Shown piece by piece: positions 51,999-60,770 of a stretch of 64,000 nucleotides of DNA (position 1 is the first letter of the stretch; the number at the start of each line of letters is the position of its first letter). The notes under the pieces are model-generated. The model ran no database searches. It had not been told where the DNA came from and was given only the letters and a program-made list of their open reading frames with translations. Origin of the DNA: Niabella ginsenosidivorans (GTDB taxonomy: Bacteria; Bacteroidota; Bacteroidia; Chitinophagales; Chitinophagaceae); assembly GCF_001654455.1 (NCBI RefSeq), contig NZ_CP015772.1, positions 4,030,001 through 4,094,000 on the forward strand. Reading direction: 5' to 3'. Made by a program: the position numbers and the translations under genes.

Positions 51999-52066
51999 CG
52001 AACAAAAGCCGTTTGGGATAATGAATGGAAATGAAGGAGCGCTGCCCGGTTTGTATGCACAGGCCA

Positions 52067-54460
52067 TTATTCCATTCTTAAACTCTTTACGGGGTTGGCC
52101 ACTGATGCCTTTATTGCCTGGTAGCCCACGGTAAGCCATGCAATCACTTCGGCAATTAAAATGGTTAATAAAAACAGCCCCATGCCCAAATGGACCCGGT
52201 ATGCAAAATTTTGCAGCCACCGGTGCATTAAGTAATAGGCTATTGGGCTGGCAATTAAAAATGCGATGCCGATGAGCAGCGTAAATTCTTTTGAGAACAG
52301 ATAAAGGATGCTGCCTGCGGATGCGCCCAATACCTTACGGATGCCTACTTCTTTGGTACGCTGCACGGCCATAAAGGAAACAAAGCCATACAGGCCCAGG
52401 CAGGAAATAAATATGGCAATGCCCGCAAATATTTTGAACAATTGGGAGAGCTGGTGCTCCTGCCTGTAAAAGCCGGCAATCTTCTCATCCAGGAACTGGT
52501 ATTCGTAAATAAAATCGGGGTAGGTCTTGTTCCAAAGCCGTTCTATTGCCGCCAGTGTTTGCTTCATCTGTTGCGGTTGTATTTTTATATTGAACAGCCG
52601 GAAGAACATGCTGTTTGAACTAAGCACTATTGGTTTCATTTCCTCCTTCAGCGAATAGCCGTTAAAATCTTTTACCACCCCCACAACCGGGGCATTTATT
52701 TTTCCATCCCAAAAACTTATTTTTTTACCAATGATGCCTTCGGGATTTGTAAACCCTAATTTTTTTGCCATCATTTCATTGACCACAAACCCGTTTACGG
52801 TATCGGCGGGGTTATAGGGTCTGCCCGCGATGAACGCAATATTATAGGTTGTAAAATAATTGGCATCGGCCCATTTCAAGTCGGCTTTGAACCCTGCTTT
52901 TTTTGCGGCGTTATCGAATATGAAATCATCGTCCCAACCTGCCTGATCCATAGGGCTGAACCCGCTGAGACTCAGATCTTTTATCCCGGTCTGTTGCTGC
53001 AGTTGCATTTTTAATGCATCCAACTTAGAGCGGGCCGTGTCATTAGCTGTCGGCACTGTAATGATGGCCTCTTTGTCAAAACCCACATCCGCATTTTGAA
53101 AAAAATTCATCTGGTGCACCACCACTAATGTGCCAATGATCAAAATTTGTGCAATGGCAAACTGAAAAACAACCAGCGCCTTCCTCATAGAAAAACCACC
53201 CGCCGTTTTGCCGGTAAATTTATTTTTAAGAACGGCAATGGGATTAAAGCCCGACAAAACAATGGCGGGATAAAAGCCGGATAATAAGGTAACACCCATA
53301 ATGAGGCTGCATAAAAAGACCATTAAAGAATAACCGAACTGTATCTTTACGGATGTTTGTAACAAATGGTTCAGCAACGGCAATGCAATAAAGGCTACCC
53401 CTACAGCTATAATAACAGAAGCCAGCGTAATGAGGAAGGTTTCACTTAAGAACTGGATGATCAGCTGCATTTTGCTGCTGCCCAAAACTTTTCGGATGCC
53501 TACTTCTTTTGAACGGTTTACGGCCTGTGCCGTAGCCAGGTTGATAAAGTTAATGCAGGCAATAATTAACAGGAACAAACTTATTAAGCTTAACGCGGTG
53601 ATTAGTTCTTTACTGAAGGTTTTGCCGCTAAAAGTTCCAAACGCGCGCTCATAGTGTATATTGTGTAACGGTTGTAATATATAACCCTGGTTTGCATATT
53701 CGGCCGGCGTGTACTTTTTCACTAAAGCCTTGAGATCGCTTTCCAGCTGCTCTGCCGGCATGTTTTCGGGAAGCACCACGAAGGTGTTCAAAGATCCGTC
53801 CTGGGCGATCCAGTCCTTTGAAATATCTTCCTGTACCGAGGATTTAAAAGAAAACACTACCTGCAGCGGAAAGTCGGTATTGACTGGTGTATTTTGCAGG
53901 ATACCGGTTACCTTGAAAATATTGTCATTATACTTAATCAGGTTACCGATGGCGGTATGCCAGTTTCCAAAATATTTTTCTGCGATCTGCCGTGTCAGCA
54001 CAACGGTATTGATTTCCGCTAAAGCTGTTTTTGGATCGCCCGCCAGGAAGGGAAAATTGAATATGCTGAAGAATTCGGGTTCGGCGTAAAACACCTGTTC
54101 TTTAAATTTTTTTTGTGGTGTATGGGCTTTATCATTTATTATGGTGATCTGCTGATCGTTCCGCGCATAGATGCGGGCAACCTGTTCCAGCTGCGGATAA
54201 TCTGCCCGCAGTGCTTCTGCTACGGGAAGGGCACTCCCCTGCGAATAACTCATTCCCTCCGGTGTTTTGTTTGCGGCTACTACCCTGTAAATGCGTTCTT
54301 TGTTTTTATGAAAATTATCAAACCCGGTTTCATATTGAATTAATAAGAACACAAGCAGGCAGGCGGCAATGCCTACGGCTAACCCAACGGTATTAATAGC
54401 CATATAAGTTTTATGACTGCGTAAATTTTGCCATGCGGTTTTTAAGTAGCTTTTTAACAT
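52067..54460 (-). CDS. FtsX/MacB-type ABC transporter permease
   Basis: The 797-residue inner-membrane protein has the duplicated MacB arrangement of many Bacteroidota: an N-terminal helix (about 20-42), a periplasmic MacB core (about 45-280), three helices (about 285-400, with RSKEVGIRKVLGSSKMQLIIQFLSE), a further helix and second periplasmic domain, and three final helices with RTKEVGIRKVLGASAGSIL. Such proteins work with a separate ATPase in mechanotransmission or lipoprotein/antimicrobial export. No ATPase gene is adjacent. Confidence 0.9.
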   Translation of the reverse strand: MLKSYLKTAWQNLRSHKTYMAINTVGLAVGIAACLLVFLLIQYETGFDNFHKNKERIYRVVAANKTPEGMSYSQGSALPVAEALRADYPQLEQVARIYARNDQQITIINDKAHTPQKKFKEQVFYAEPEFFSIFNFPFLAGDPKTALAEINTVVLTRQIAEKYFGNWHTAIGNLIKYNDNIFKVTGILQNTPVNTDFPLQVVFSFKSSVQEDISKDWIAQDGSLNTFVVLPENMPAEQLESDLKALVKKYTPAEYANQGYILQPLHNIHYERAFGTFSGKTFSKELITALSLISLFLLIIACINFINLATAQAVNRSKEVGIRKVLGSSKMQLIIQFLSETFLITLASVIIAVGVAFIALPLLNHLLQTSVKIQFGYSLMVFLCSLIMGVTLLSGFYPAIVLSGFNPIAVLKNKFTGKTAGGFSMRKALVVFQFAIAQILIIGTLVVVHQMNFFQNADVGFDKEAIITVPTANDTARSKLDALKMQLQQQTGIKDLSLSGFSPMDQAGWDDDFIFDNAAKKAGFKADLKWADANYFTTYNIAFIAGRPYNPADTVNGFVVNEMMAKKLGFTNPEGIIGKKISFWDGKINAPVVGVVKDFNGYSLKEEMKPIVLSSNSMFFRLFNIKIQPQQMKQTLAAIERLWNKTYPDFIYEYQFLDEKIAGFYRQEHQLSQLFKIFAGIAIFISCLGLYGFVSFMAVQRTKEVGIRKVLGASAGSILYLFSKEFTLLIGIAFLIASPIAYYLMHRWLQNFAYRVHLGMGLFLLTILIAEVIAWLTVGYQAIKASVANPVKSLRME

Positions 54461-55073
54461 AACGGGCGTGCTGTTAAGAGTTGAGCAAGAACAATTATGC
54501 TTAAAGGTTTCAATAAAAATGCCATTTTTTTATTCATCTGAAAAGCAATGGAATGCAAATATGCAGAAAGTAAAAATGTACGCTTTTGATACAGTGGTTG
54601 TTCATTTACAAGACAAGGCCGTTGCTTATAATGAACCGGGATCATTCTGATCTCGCTTCCGGTCAGTGCAGAAAGACCGGCGTAGCCATAGTTTGTATCC
54701 GCACAAACCACTTAAGACAGTAGTAATACGGAAGTGACATTAACCAGACCGAAAAGTACCCCGAAGACGCAATACTTTTTTGTTGGTCTGTAATGAATTT
54801 CACATATGTATTATATCCCGCTGTTCCGAACCTTCGGAACGCAGACTTCTGTTATTGGCGGAAGCGCTGATGGGCGGTTGCCGGTGCTGTTCCCCGCCTC
54901 GCCGGCAGGCAGGTGTGATTGCTGTAGGGAGTATCCAGTGACCTCTTTCTTTTGGCCCTTGCGTATAATTAAGCTGCGGTAGTTGCCGCAAAACACCTGT
55001 TTATTGCTGCGAATGAATATTTACAAAATCAATTTATTGCCGCATTTTTGTAATAAGAATAAAACTTACTAAA
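54461..55073. other. Intergenic region
   Basis: This 613-bp gap has no supported gene. It holds one copy of the GTTTGTGTCCGCACAAAC-type repeat and a GC-rich stretch near 54850-54920 with short palindromes (GCCTCGCCGGCAGGCAGG). Confidence 0.4.
54691..54708. repeat. GTTTGTATCCGCACAAAC dispersed repeat, copy 2
   Basis: Imperfect palindrome matching 57389-57406 in 17 of 18 positions. The following bases do not continue the match as far as in copy 3. Confidence 0.4.
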
Positions 55074-55538
55074 ATGGCCCCTCATCAAAAATTAAAATTC
55101 AGCACTACATTGCTGCAATCCGGTAAAACAGCCACGGGTATAAAAATTCCGGATCAGCTTATTGAAAAACTAAATGCAGGTAAAAAACCAGCCGTTAAAG
55201 TTACCATCAATGGGTTTACTTACCGGAGCACCGTGGCGGTAATGGGTGGCGCCTTTATGGTGGGAGTAAGCGCAGAGAACCGTGCAGGTGCCAAAGTAAA
55301 CGGAGGTGATCTGATTGATGTGGCAATTGAGCTGGATACGGAACCCCGTGAAGTGGAAATACCGGTTGAGTTTAAAAAAGCACTGGACAAAAATGCAAAA
55401 GCAAAAAAAGTATTTGAAACATTGTCCAACAGCAGGAAAAAGGCACTTACATTGCCTGTTGCTAATGCAAAAGCCGCGGAAACCAAACAAAGAAATATTA
55501 CCAAAGCGATCGACGTTTTAACGGGAGCCGGTAAATAA
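55074..55538 (+). CDS. DUF1905 / YdeI-like protein
   Basis: The 154-residue protein has an N-terminal DUF1905 barrel (KLKFSTTLLQSGKTATGIKIPDQLIEKL, and TINGFTYRSTVAVMGGAFMVGVSAENR) and a short YdeI-like helical end (PVEFKKALDKNAKAKKVFETLSNSRKKAL). It has the same architecture as the gene at 23769 but a shorter C-terminal domain. Function unclear; some relatives protect against bacteriocins. It lies between two repeat-rich regions. Confidence 0.8.
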   Translation: MAPHQKLKFSTTLLQSGKTATGIKIPDQLIEKLNAGKKPAVKVTINGFTYRSTVAVMGGAFMVGVSAENRAGAKVNGGDLIDVAIELDTEPREVEIPVEFKKALDKNAKAKKVFETLSNSRKKALTLPVANAKAAETKQRNITKAIDVLTGAGK

Positions 55539-55561
55539 GGTTACAAACATACAAGGAAGGA

Positions 55562-55693
55562 AATGAAGCCGGATCCGATAGCTATCGGATCCGACCAAAG
55601 TGAAACGAAGTGCCTGCCGGCCGGTAGGCGGGGAGGAATCTCAATTACCGCGTGGAGACGGCTCCGCTTCGGTCGGAGTGACGAACAAAAATT
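55562..55693. repeat. REP-like repeats beside IS110 copy B
   Basis: GGATCCGATAGCTATCGGATCC (a perfect palindrome near 55570-55591), GGGGAGGAATCTCAATTACC and CGGTCGGAGTGACGAAC (55668-55685) are parts of the REP-like family. IS110 copy B follows directly. Confidence 0.6.
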
Positions 55694-55720
55694 GGTGCCA
55701 ATGACAAGATATGTAATGCA

Positions 55721-57031
55721 CTATATTTCAACTAATTTCAAGTTGTGTTTTGTAGCCAGTTTCAATAAATACTGTTGCTCGCGTTGCTTTAATTGCTGTT
55801 CATATTTAGCAGCTCCTTGTTCTAAATAAGCTGTCCCTTTAGTCAGTAAGTTATAAAATGCAATAGCAATTTTTCTGGCTCCTGCTTTTATTGCAATTGC
55901 GGGACCTTTCCTGGTGCGTATTCTGCGTATAAATGTTCCAATGGCTATAGGTTTGCTATTGAGCAGCGATTGTGCGATCTCCCTGAATATCTGGCCCACT
56001 CTGGAACTGTTTTTCATTTTTGCTTTCCTGCTGCGGCTGCCGCTTTGGTTATGACCAGGGGAAAGCCCGCACCAGCTTACATAATGCTTTTCCGTAGGAA
56101 ATCTACTCAGATCGGTACCTGTTTCTCCCAGCAGCTTCAACATAGAATAGTTGGTTACTCCCGGCAGACAGCCCGCATCTACACCGTATATATTGAGCAA
56201 TTTTTGATTTAAATCCTTAATCATTGGCTTATGATGGCGTACGGGCTTCTCCTTATGTACCGGCGCTACAAATGAACTACCTTGCTCCAGAAAAGAAAGC
56301 AACACTTCCATACGCTGATCTACTATGAGTATTTGCTGCTCATGAATTTTCCAAAGCTTGAGGTTCTGTTCCAACAAGAACAGCCAGCTTTCATTGTAGT
56401 TGCCTTCTAAGGCCATCAATACCTCGTCTGCCTTTTTATCTTTTATACTTTTGTGACACAGGCTTAATAATACCTTTCCGTCCCTTTCCCCTCTAAGGAT
56501 CGCCTCTATCATACGGATACCACTGACACCAGTAATCTGAGAAATAACCTCCGTCAATTTGATGTTCATCAACTCTAATGCCTTCTGCATTTTATTTACA
56601 TAACTGCTGCCCATACTGATAATATCTTCCCGCTCCCGCATTAGCATCCGGAGTTCTTTCAATCTACCGGCCGGTATATAGCTTTGCCGTACCAATCCTG
56701 CACTAAACATTTTCTGCATCCAACAGGCATCCGCAACATCTGTCTTCCGACCTTTTACCTGCTTTACCTCTTTGGGATTTACCAGGCATACACAGAAACC
56801 GGCTTGCTCCAGCAGCTCATGCAGCGCAATCCAGTAGACGCCTGTAGCCTCCATACATACAGTTTTCACCTGCTGGCTCCTAAGATCTTCAATACACTTA
56901 CGATAGCTAAACGTAAAAGTATCGTAACTTTTAACCGTAATCCCATCACAGGAAACGAAGATTCTCTTTGAGCCGATATCAATAGCGGCTGCACACGCAT
57001 TGTGTTGTTCAAAACTGACTAAATTTGACAT
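55721..57031 (-). CDS. IS110-family transposase (copy B)
   Basis: The 436-residue protein is the same in every residue as that of copy A, with DEDD residues D18, E61, D98 and D101 present. The gene is intact. Confidence 0.96.
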   Translation of the reverse strand: MSNLVSFEQHNACAAAIDIGSKRIFVSCDGITVKSYDTFTFSYRKCIEDLRSQQVKTVCMEATGVYWIALHELLEQAGFCVCLVNPKEVKQVKGRKTDVADACWMQKMFSAGLVRQSYIPAGRLKELRMLMREREDIISMGSSYVNKMQKALELMNIKLTEVISQITGVSGIRMIEAILRGERDGKVLLSLCHKSIKDKKADEVLMALEGNYNESWLFLLEQNLKLWKIHEQQILIVDQRMEVLLSFLEQGSSFVAPVHKEKPVRHHKPMIKDLNQKLLNIYGVDAGCLPGVTNYSMLKLLGETGTDLSRFPTEKHYVSWCGLSPGHNQSGSRSRKAKMKNSSRVGQIFREIAQSLLNSKPIAIGTFIRRIRTRKGPAIAIKAGARKIAIAFYNLLTKGTAYLEQGAAKYEQQLKQREQQYLLKLATKHNLKLVEI

Positions 57032-57054
57032 AACTACTTTTTTAAGTATTAATT

Positions 57055-57228
57055 AAAAAAAGCAGGTTACAGCTCAAAGAGGTTCAATAAAAAAGCAATG
57101 TGCCAAACGGGAATGCTGCTGCAAACAGTATCACCAAACATTAATGCACCATTCTTTGAAGCAAGTGTCGACAGGAGGTACAAAACACTAATCGATACGA
57201 CGGCTACGCTGCTGTAACCTGCTTCTTT
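57055..57228 (-). ncRNA. Predicted bridge RNA of IS110 copy B
   Basis: Identical to the RNA region of copy A: closing arms at 57223-57211 and 57073-57061, loop segments CGTCGTATCGA and TGTCGAC, and the TTTGGCAC donor-like segment. The insertion-site sequence next to this copy reads TGTCGTCTCGAC. Confidence 0.72.
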
Positions 57229-57388
57229 CAAAGATACCACTTGTCATTACTCATTAATTTTGATCCCTAATTAACAAGTCGAGACGACAAATGAGAAAGC
57301 ACCGTCATTGCGACCAGACAGCACAATCACAACAGAAAGGCCCACCTTCGGACGTTTTAAAATAAAAAAGCGGGCCTTCACTGCCGTG

Positions 57389-57440
57389 GTTTGTGTCCGC
57401 ACAAACTATCCAGAGCTGTGGGCATCTTAATAAAAATGAA
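57389..57440. repeat. GTTTGTGTCCGCACAAAC dispersed repeat, copy 3
   Basis: A hairpin GTTTGTG-TCCG-CACAAAC would form. It continues with CTGTGGGCATCTTAATAAAA, parallel to the copy at 35906. Confidence 0.45.
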
Positions 57441-57483
57441 ACCGGTGCGATATTAGTAGCTGTTTTCAAGTCCCAAACAAAAG

Positions 57484-57506
57484 CGGGCCCTTTAAAAAAG
57501 CCCGCC
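57484..57506 (-). terminator. Terminator of the nuclease gene
   Basis: On the minus strand GCGGGC pairs with GCCCGC over an 11-nt loop and is followed by TTTTGTTTG. It lies 31 bp after the stop of the nuclease gene. Confidence 0.6.
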
Positions 57507-57536
57507 TGATTTATAGAAAGCACAGCCGTGTTAAAG

Positions 57537-58913
57537 TTACCCGGGGTCTTTTTGTGTTTCAACAGCATTTTGCACATCGGTGCTCAGCCTGGAAAGCAGG
57601 TTGTACCCGGTTGCGGTTTCAATATCCCGCACCGTGGTAATGTATTGCTTCCAGTCGGAGCTTACCGTGCTGGTGTTGGGCGTGTTTACGGCCAGCACCC
57701 TGGTATTGGCAGTTACCCTTGAAAGGTCATCATTCCCGTTATCCAGGAACACCACCACCTTCCATACATTGGTGGGCACTGTAATGTGACCATTGTCTAT
57801 AGTGCCGGCATTGCCATAGCTGCCCATGATCACATAGGCTTCCTTACCCGCTGCCACCTGGGTACGGATGTATTGCTCCAGGTTGTTCCAGGTTTGCTGG
57901 TTGTTTTGCGGCGTTTGCGGGATCATATTGGTCATTAAAAACGTTGCAGAGTTAGCTTCCTCACTGCTGGTACGGTCTGCACTGGGGCAGTTATGCCCGC
58001 GGTCGTAACCGGAGCCCATATAAGAGCTGGATTGTACTTTATACCAGCCGTTGTACAGGCCTGCCCAGGCGGCAAAATTATCCTGCCGGTCTGCCACACC
58101 GGTCGTATTGGTATTATCCAGGTGCCAGGCTACCCAGTTGGGCGTAGCCCTGGAGCTGGAGTAGGATTCGATGTAATAATACTGATTAATGAGGTAATTA
58201 TCGGCCAGGGTCAGCACCGAATCTGCATTGGAGGGATTGCCAAACAGCAGGTTGGAATTATCGCCTGTAGCCGGTGGTGCATCCGGCCCCGGTGTTACAT
58301 ACCGACCGGCTGCGGGCACGGTAGTATCTCCGCCACCGCCCGGAAGCGTATCCGTCGGATCTCTGAAGCCGGGGTTATTGGAAGCCCCGGAAAAAATAAT
58401 ATTATCAATATTAACACGGGTGGTACCGGTTTTTATGATACGCACCTGCACCGGCTGGGTGCCGGTAATCAAAAAACTATCCAGCTGAAAAGTTTTGCTG
58501 CTTACTGTAACCGGGTTGCCTACGTTGGTAAAGGTTTGCCCATCCGCACTGGTTTGAAAGTTCCAGGTAGAAGGGCCATCGTTTCCATAAGTAGCTGAAA
58601 GCACATATACTTTCTGTAGGCCGGTAATTTTGAAATTGGTGGTAATGCTTCCGTTCCGTAACCGTACAGACCAGGTACTGTCCCTGGTATCGGCAGCCGT
58701 GTTGCCAATAAGGGCATCATTAAAGGACCAGGAACCTGTCCGCAGTTCCACATCCGCAAGCGCATAGGCAGCTTTACGGCCTGATTCAAAACTTTCAATA
58801 ACAGTGTAGCTGCTGTCCTTATCCGTTGGGGGCACATCTATAGGCGGGTATTTGGTACAGCTGTAGGCGGCTACCAGCAGGAGCAGCGCCAGGAGATAAT
58901 TTATTTGTTTCAT
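57537..58913 (-). CDS. Secreted DNA/RNA non-specific endonuclease (NUC1 family), lipoprotein
   Basis: The 458-residue protein has a lipoprotein signal (lipobox A-A-Y-S-C, Cys 19). An N-terminal beta-sandwich (about 35-175) follows, then a Gly/Pro-rich linker near 185-215, then the NUC1 nuclease domain. The catalytic motif is D304-R-G-H307 in YDRGHNCPSADR; the metal-binding Asn and helix follow in MTNMIPQTPQNNQQTWNNLEQYIR. Such enzymes degrade any nucleic acid in the surroundings. The inhibitor gene nuiA lies 15 bp upstream on the same strand. Confidence 0.92.
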   Translation of the reverse strand: MKQINYLLALLLLVAAYSCTKYPPIDVPPTDKDSSYTVIESFESGRKAAYALADVELRTGSWSFNDALIGNTAADTRDSTWSVRLRNGSITTNFKITGLQKVYVLSATYGNDGPSTWNFQTSADGQTFTNVGNPVTVSSKTFQLDSFLITGTQPVQVRIIKTGTTRVNIDNIIFSGASNNPGFRDPTDTLPGGGGDTTVPAAGRYVTPGPDAPPATGDNSNLLFGNPSNADSVLTLADNYLINQYYYIESYSSSRATPNWVAWHLDNTNTTGVADRQDNFAAWAGLYNGWYKVQSSSYMGSGYDRGHNCPSADRTSSEEANSATFLMTNMIPQTPQNNQQTWNNLEQYIRTQVAAGKEAYVIMGSYGNAGTIDNGHITVPTNVWKVVVFLDNGNDDLSRVTANTRVLAVNTPNTSTVSSDWKQYITTVRDIETATGYNLLSRLSTDVQNAVETQKDPG

Positions 58914-58928
58914 AATAAAGGAGGGGTT

Positions 58929-59330
58929 TTATGATTCTATGGAGGTTGTTTTTACACCTGCAACCGTCTGGTCCGGCAATGTGCCCAGGATGTAAACGGG
59001 CACCTGTACGCCGGCTTCTATCCGGTACACCTGCAGGCTTGTAAGTTGTGTAGTTAAAAATGCAAAAAGGGCTTTTATTTTTTGCAGGTTGGCGGCAATG
59101 GGCGCATCACCAGGGTCTGCGCCGCGCTCAATTTTGGCAAGGAACTGTTGCGCATCAATGGTTTTTACCTGTGCTGCCTGCGCACCGGAACGCGCTGCAA
59201 TAGCAGCGGGCAGGGCAGCGCCCTTCAGTACCCCCAGGTTTTGGGGCTCAAACGGGTATTCTGATTCACTTATAAAAAGAACACCTTGTGTATGCTCCTG
59301 CAATCGGGCTAAAAAATCAGCTGTATTCAT
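58929..59330 (-). CDS. nuiA: NuiA-family nuclease inhibitor
   Basis: The 133-residue cytosolic protein has the NuiA features: a short N-terminal helix and a start of the fold with GVLFISESEYPFEPQNLG, and an AANLQKIKALFAFLTTQLTSLQVYRIEAG strand/helix region ending in VPVYILGTLPDQTVAGVKTTS. In Anabaena NuiA blocks the secreted nuclease NucA by reaching its active site with the C-terminus. It is read first in a two-gene unit with a NUC1 nuclease, so it probably protects the cell before export. Confidence 0.85.
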   Translation of the reverse strand: MNTADFLARLQEHTQGVLFISESEYPFEPQNLGVLKGAALPAAIAARSGAQAAQVKTIDAQQFLAKIERGADPGDAPIAANLQKIKALFAFLTTQLTSLQVYRIEAGVQVPVYILGTLPDQTVAGVKTTSIES

Positions 59331-60131
59331 AGGGCTAAAGTAAGCAAATAGCCGCCCTCAGGTACATGTTAACAGAAATATAATAGGAGAACGATTACTG
59401 CTGCAACAACCTGCCAAACAGACCGGCGAATGATAATAGCCCGACAACAATTTTATTAAAACGGGTAGCAAATGGTTTGTGCCATAGCCGTTAACTTAGC
59501 ATAAAGGGCACGTTCCTGCGGGTTGCCTCAGGGGCAATTTTTTTCCTCATATCTTTGATTTTTGTTTTTTAGAGCCATCAGTATGCTAAAACCCCGGTCC
59601 TTTTATACATGAAACAAAAAACCGCTTCCATGAACAGGCATCAGATTTTCAGCCCCGTCAGCAGCATTTTCTCCGGTCATTGGTGGCACCTTCTCCACCA
59701 CATTTTTAATATTTCGGTGCGCTGCACCTTTTGAGGATGTGGTTGTTTGCTGCTACGACTATCTGGCTGCTCTGCAGCGATGTGTATGGTAACCGGTGCA
59801 GCGCACCGGGAATGTATATAGCATCCATCGAAAACCATCACAGAGCCGCAGCGCGGCGTAATATCAATTTCCGTTGTTCCGGATTATCCGCCGGTATTCT
59901 GTTGCTGCCAGTTTTTGAAGAAAATCTCTGTCTTCACACGATAGCCTTTATACAAGCGGCCGGCAAATTTGATGAGCGCTTCCTCTACCCCTTAAATTTG
60001 ACGGCTATGGTGCAGATACAAACCAAAGCAATGTAGATGGGCATCGTTATTGCTGCATCACCAGCCAAAGCGCTGTTTACAATAACACGGATTGGTGCAT
60101 TTGTGATATTGAAGGAGCCGGGCTGCTCCCG
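59331..60131. other. Intergenic region with large repeat
   Basis: The 801-bp gap upstream of nuiA holds the third large interspersed repeat. The rest has no recognisable protein or motif; the open frame 59731-60036 is mostly repeat sequence. Confidence 0.45.
59633..59872 (+). repeat. Large interspersed repeat, copy R3
   Basis: It matches R1 on the opposite strand along its whole length with many substitutions, from AACAGGCATCAGATTTTCAG through CGGTGCGCTGCACCTTTTG to GCCGCAGCGCGGC and ATATCAATTTCC. Shared order and ends define a unit of about 240-250 bp. Confidence 0.7.
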
Positions 60132-60770
60132 CTAAATAATGCCCTGCTTTGCCGCTGCTGCAATCAGCTCCGCCACATTCTTAACCTGTAATTTCTGCAG
60201 CAGGTTTTTACGATGATTCTCTACCGTAAACTTGCTCAGGTATAGTGTTTTGGCTATTTGCGGTGTGGTGCTTCCGGTAGCGATCATTTGCAGAATTTCT
60301 TTTTCCCGCGCTGTAAGGGAAACGGGCTGTGGAGCGGATGTTTGCGGCTCTGTAACGGAAAGGATCCTGTGTACTTCCCCGCTAAAGGCAAGCCGGCCGG
60401 CCAGCGCATCATGCATACAATGAATAATTTCCTCCGCCGCGGCGCTTTTCAATATATAACCGCTGGCGCCGTTCTGAAGCATTTTAAGAATAGCGCCCCG
60501 CTCATTATAATTACTAAACGCCAGCACGATGGTTTGGGGGGCAAGAGCTTTTATTTCCCGGCACAGCTCCATACCATTACCATCCGGCAGGGCTACATCC
60601 AGCAAAACAATATTTACAAACTGCTGTTGTAAAAACTGCAAAAGACCTCCGGCAGTTGCAAAGCTGCCGGCCACCGCAAAACTCTTTTCTTTGTTTAGCA
60701 GTTTTACCAGCCCTTCCAGTACAACAGGATGGTCATCTACTATAGCAATGGTTTGTTTAGCTGCTGACAT
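60132..60770 (-). CDS. NarL/LuxR-family response regulator
   Basis: The 212-residue protein has a receiver domain (acidic pocket DD12-13, phosphorylated D58 in IVLLDVALPDGNG) and a C-terminal LuxR-type HTH (about 148-205, LTAREKEILQMIATGSTTPQIAKTLYLSKFTVENHRKNLL). It is read just after, and overlaps by 14 bp, the sensor kinase gene, which should phosphorylate it. The target genes are unknown. Confidence 0.95.
   Translation of the reverse strand: MSAAKQTIAIVDDHPVVLEGLVKLLNKEKSFAVAGSFATAGGLLQFLQQQFVNIVLLDVALPDGNGMELCREIKALAPQTIVLAFSNYNERGAILKMLQNGASGYILKSAAAEEIIHCMHDALAGRLAFSGEVHRILSVTEPQTSAPQPVSLTAREKEILQMIATGSTTPQIAKTLYLSKFTVENHRKNLLQKLQVKNVAELIAAAAKQGII

Larger units (their letters stand above)
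55694..57284 (-). mobile_element. IS110-family element, copy B (identical to A)
   Basis: Same 1591 bp and orientation as copy A, 5348 bp further on. The left flank is REP-like (GACGAACAAAAATT), the right flank begins CGACAAATGAG, corresponding to TGACGAATGGG at copy A. The two direct copies enclose the FtsX permease and DUF1905 genes, so recombination between them would delete or excise 5.3 kb. Confidence 0.92.

Noticed and set aside
59731-60036. 101-codon frame downstream of nuiA's promoter region
   Set aside because: Its first half is repeat R3 and the rest has no recognisable features.
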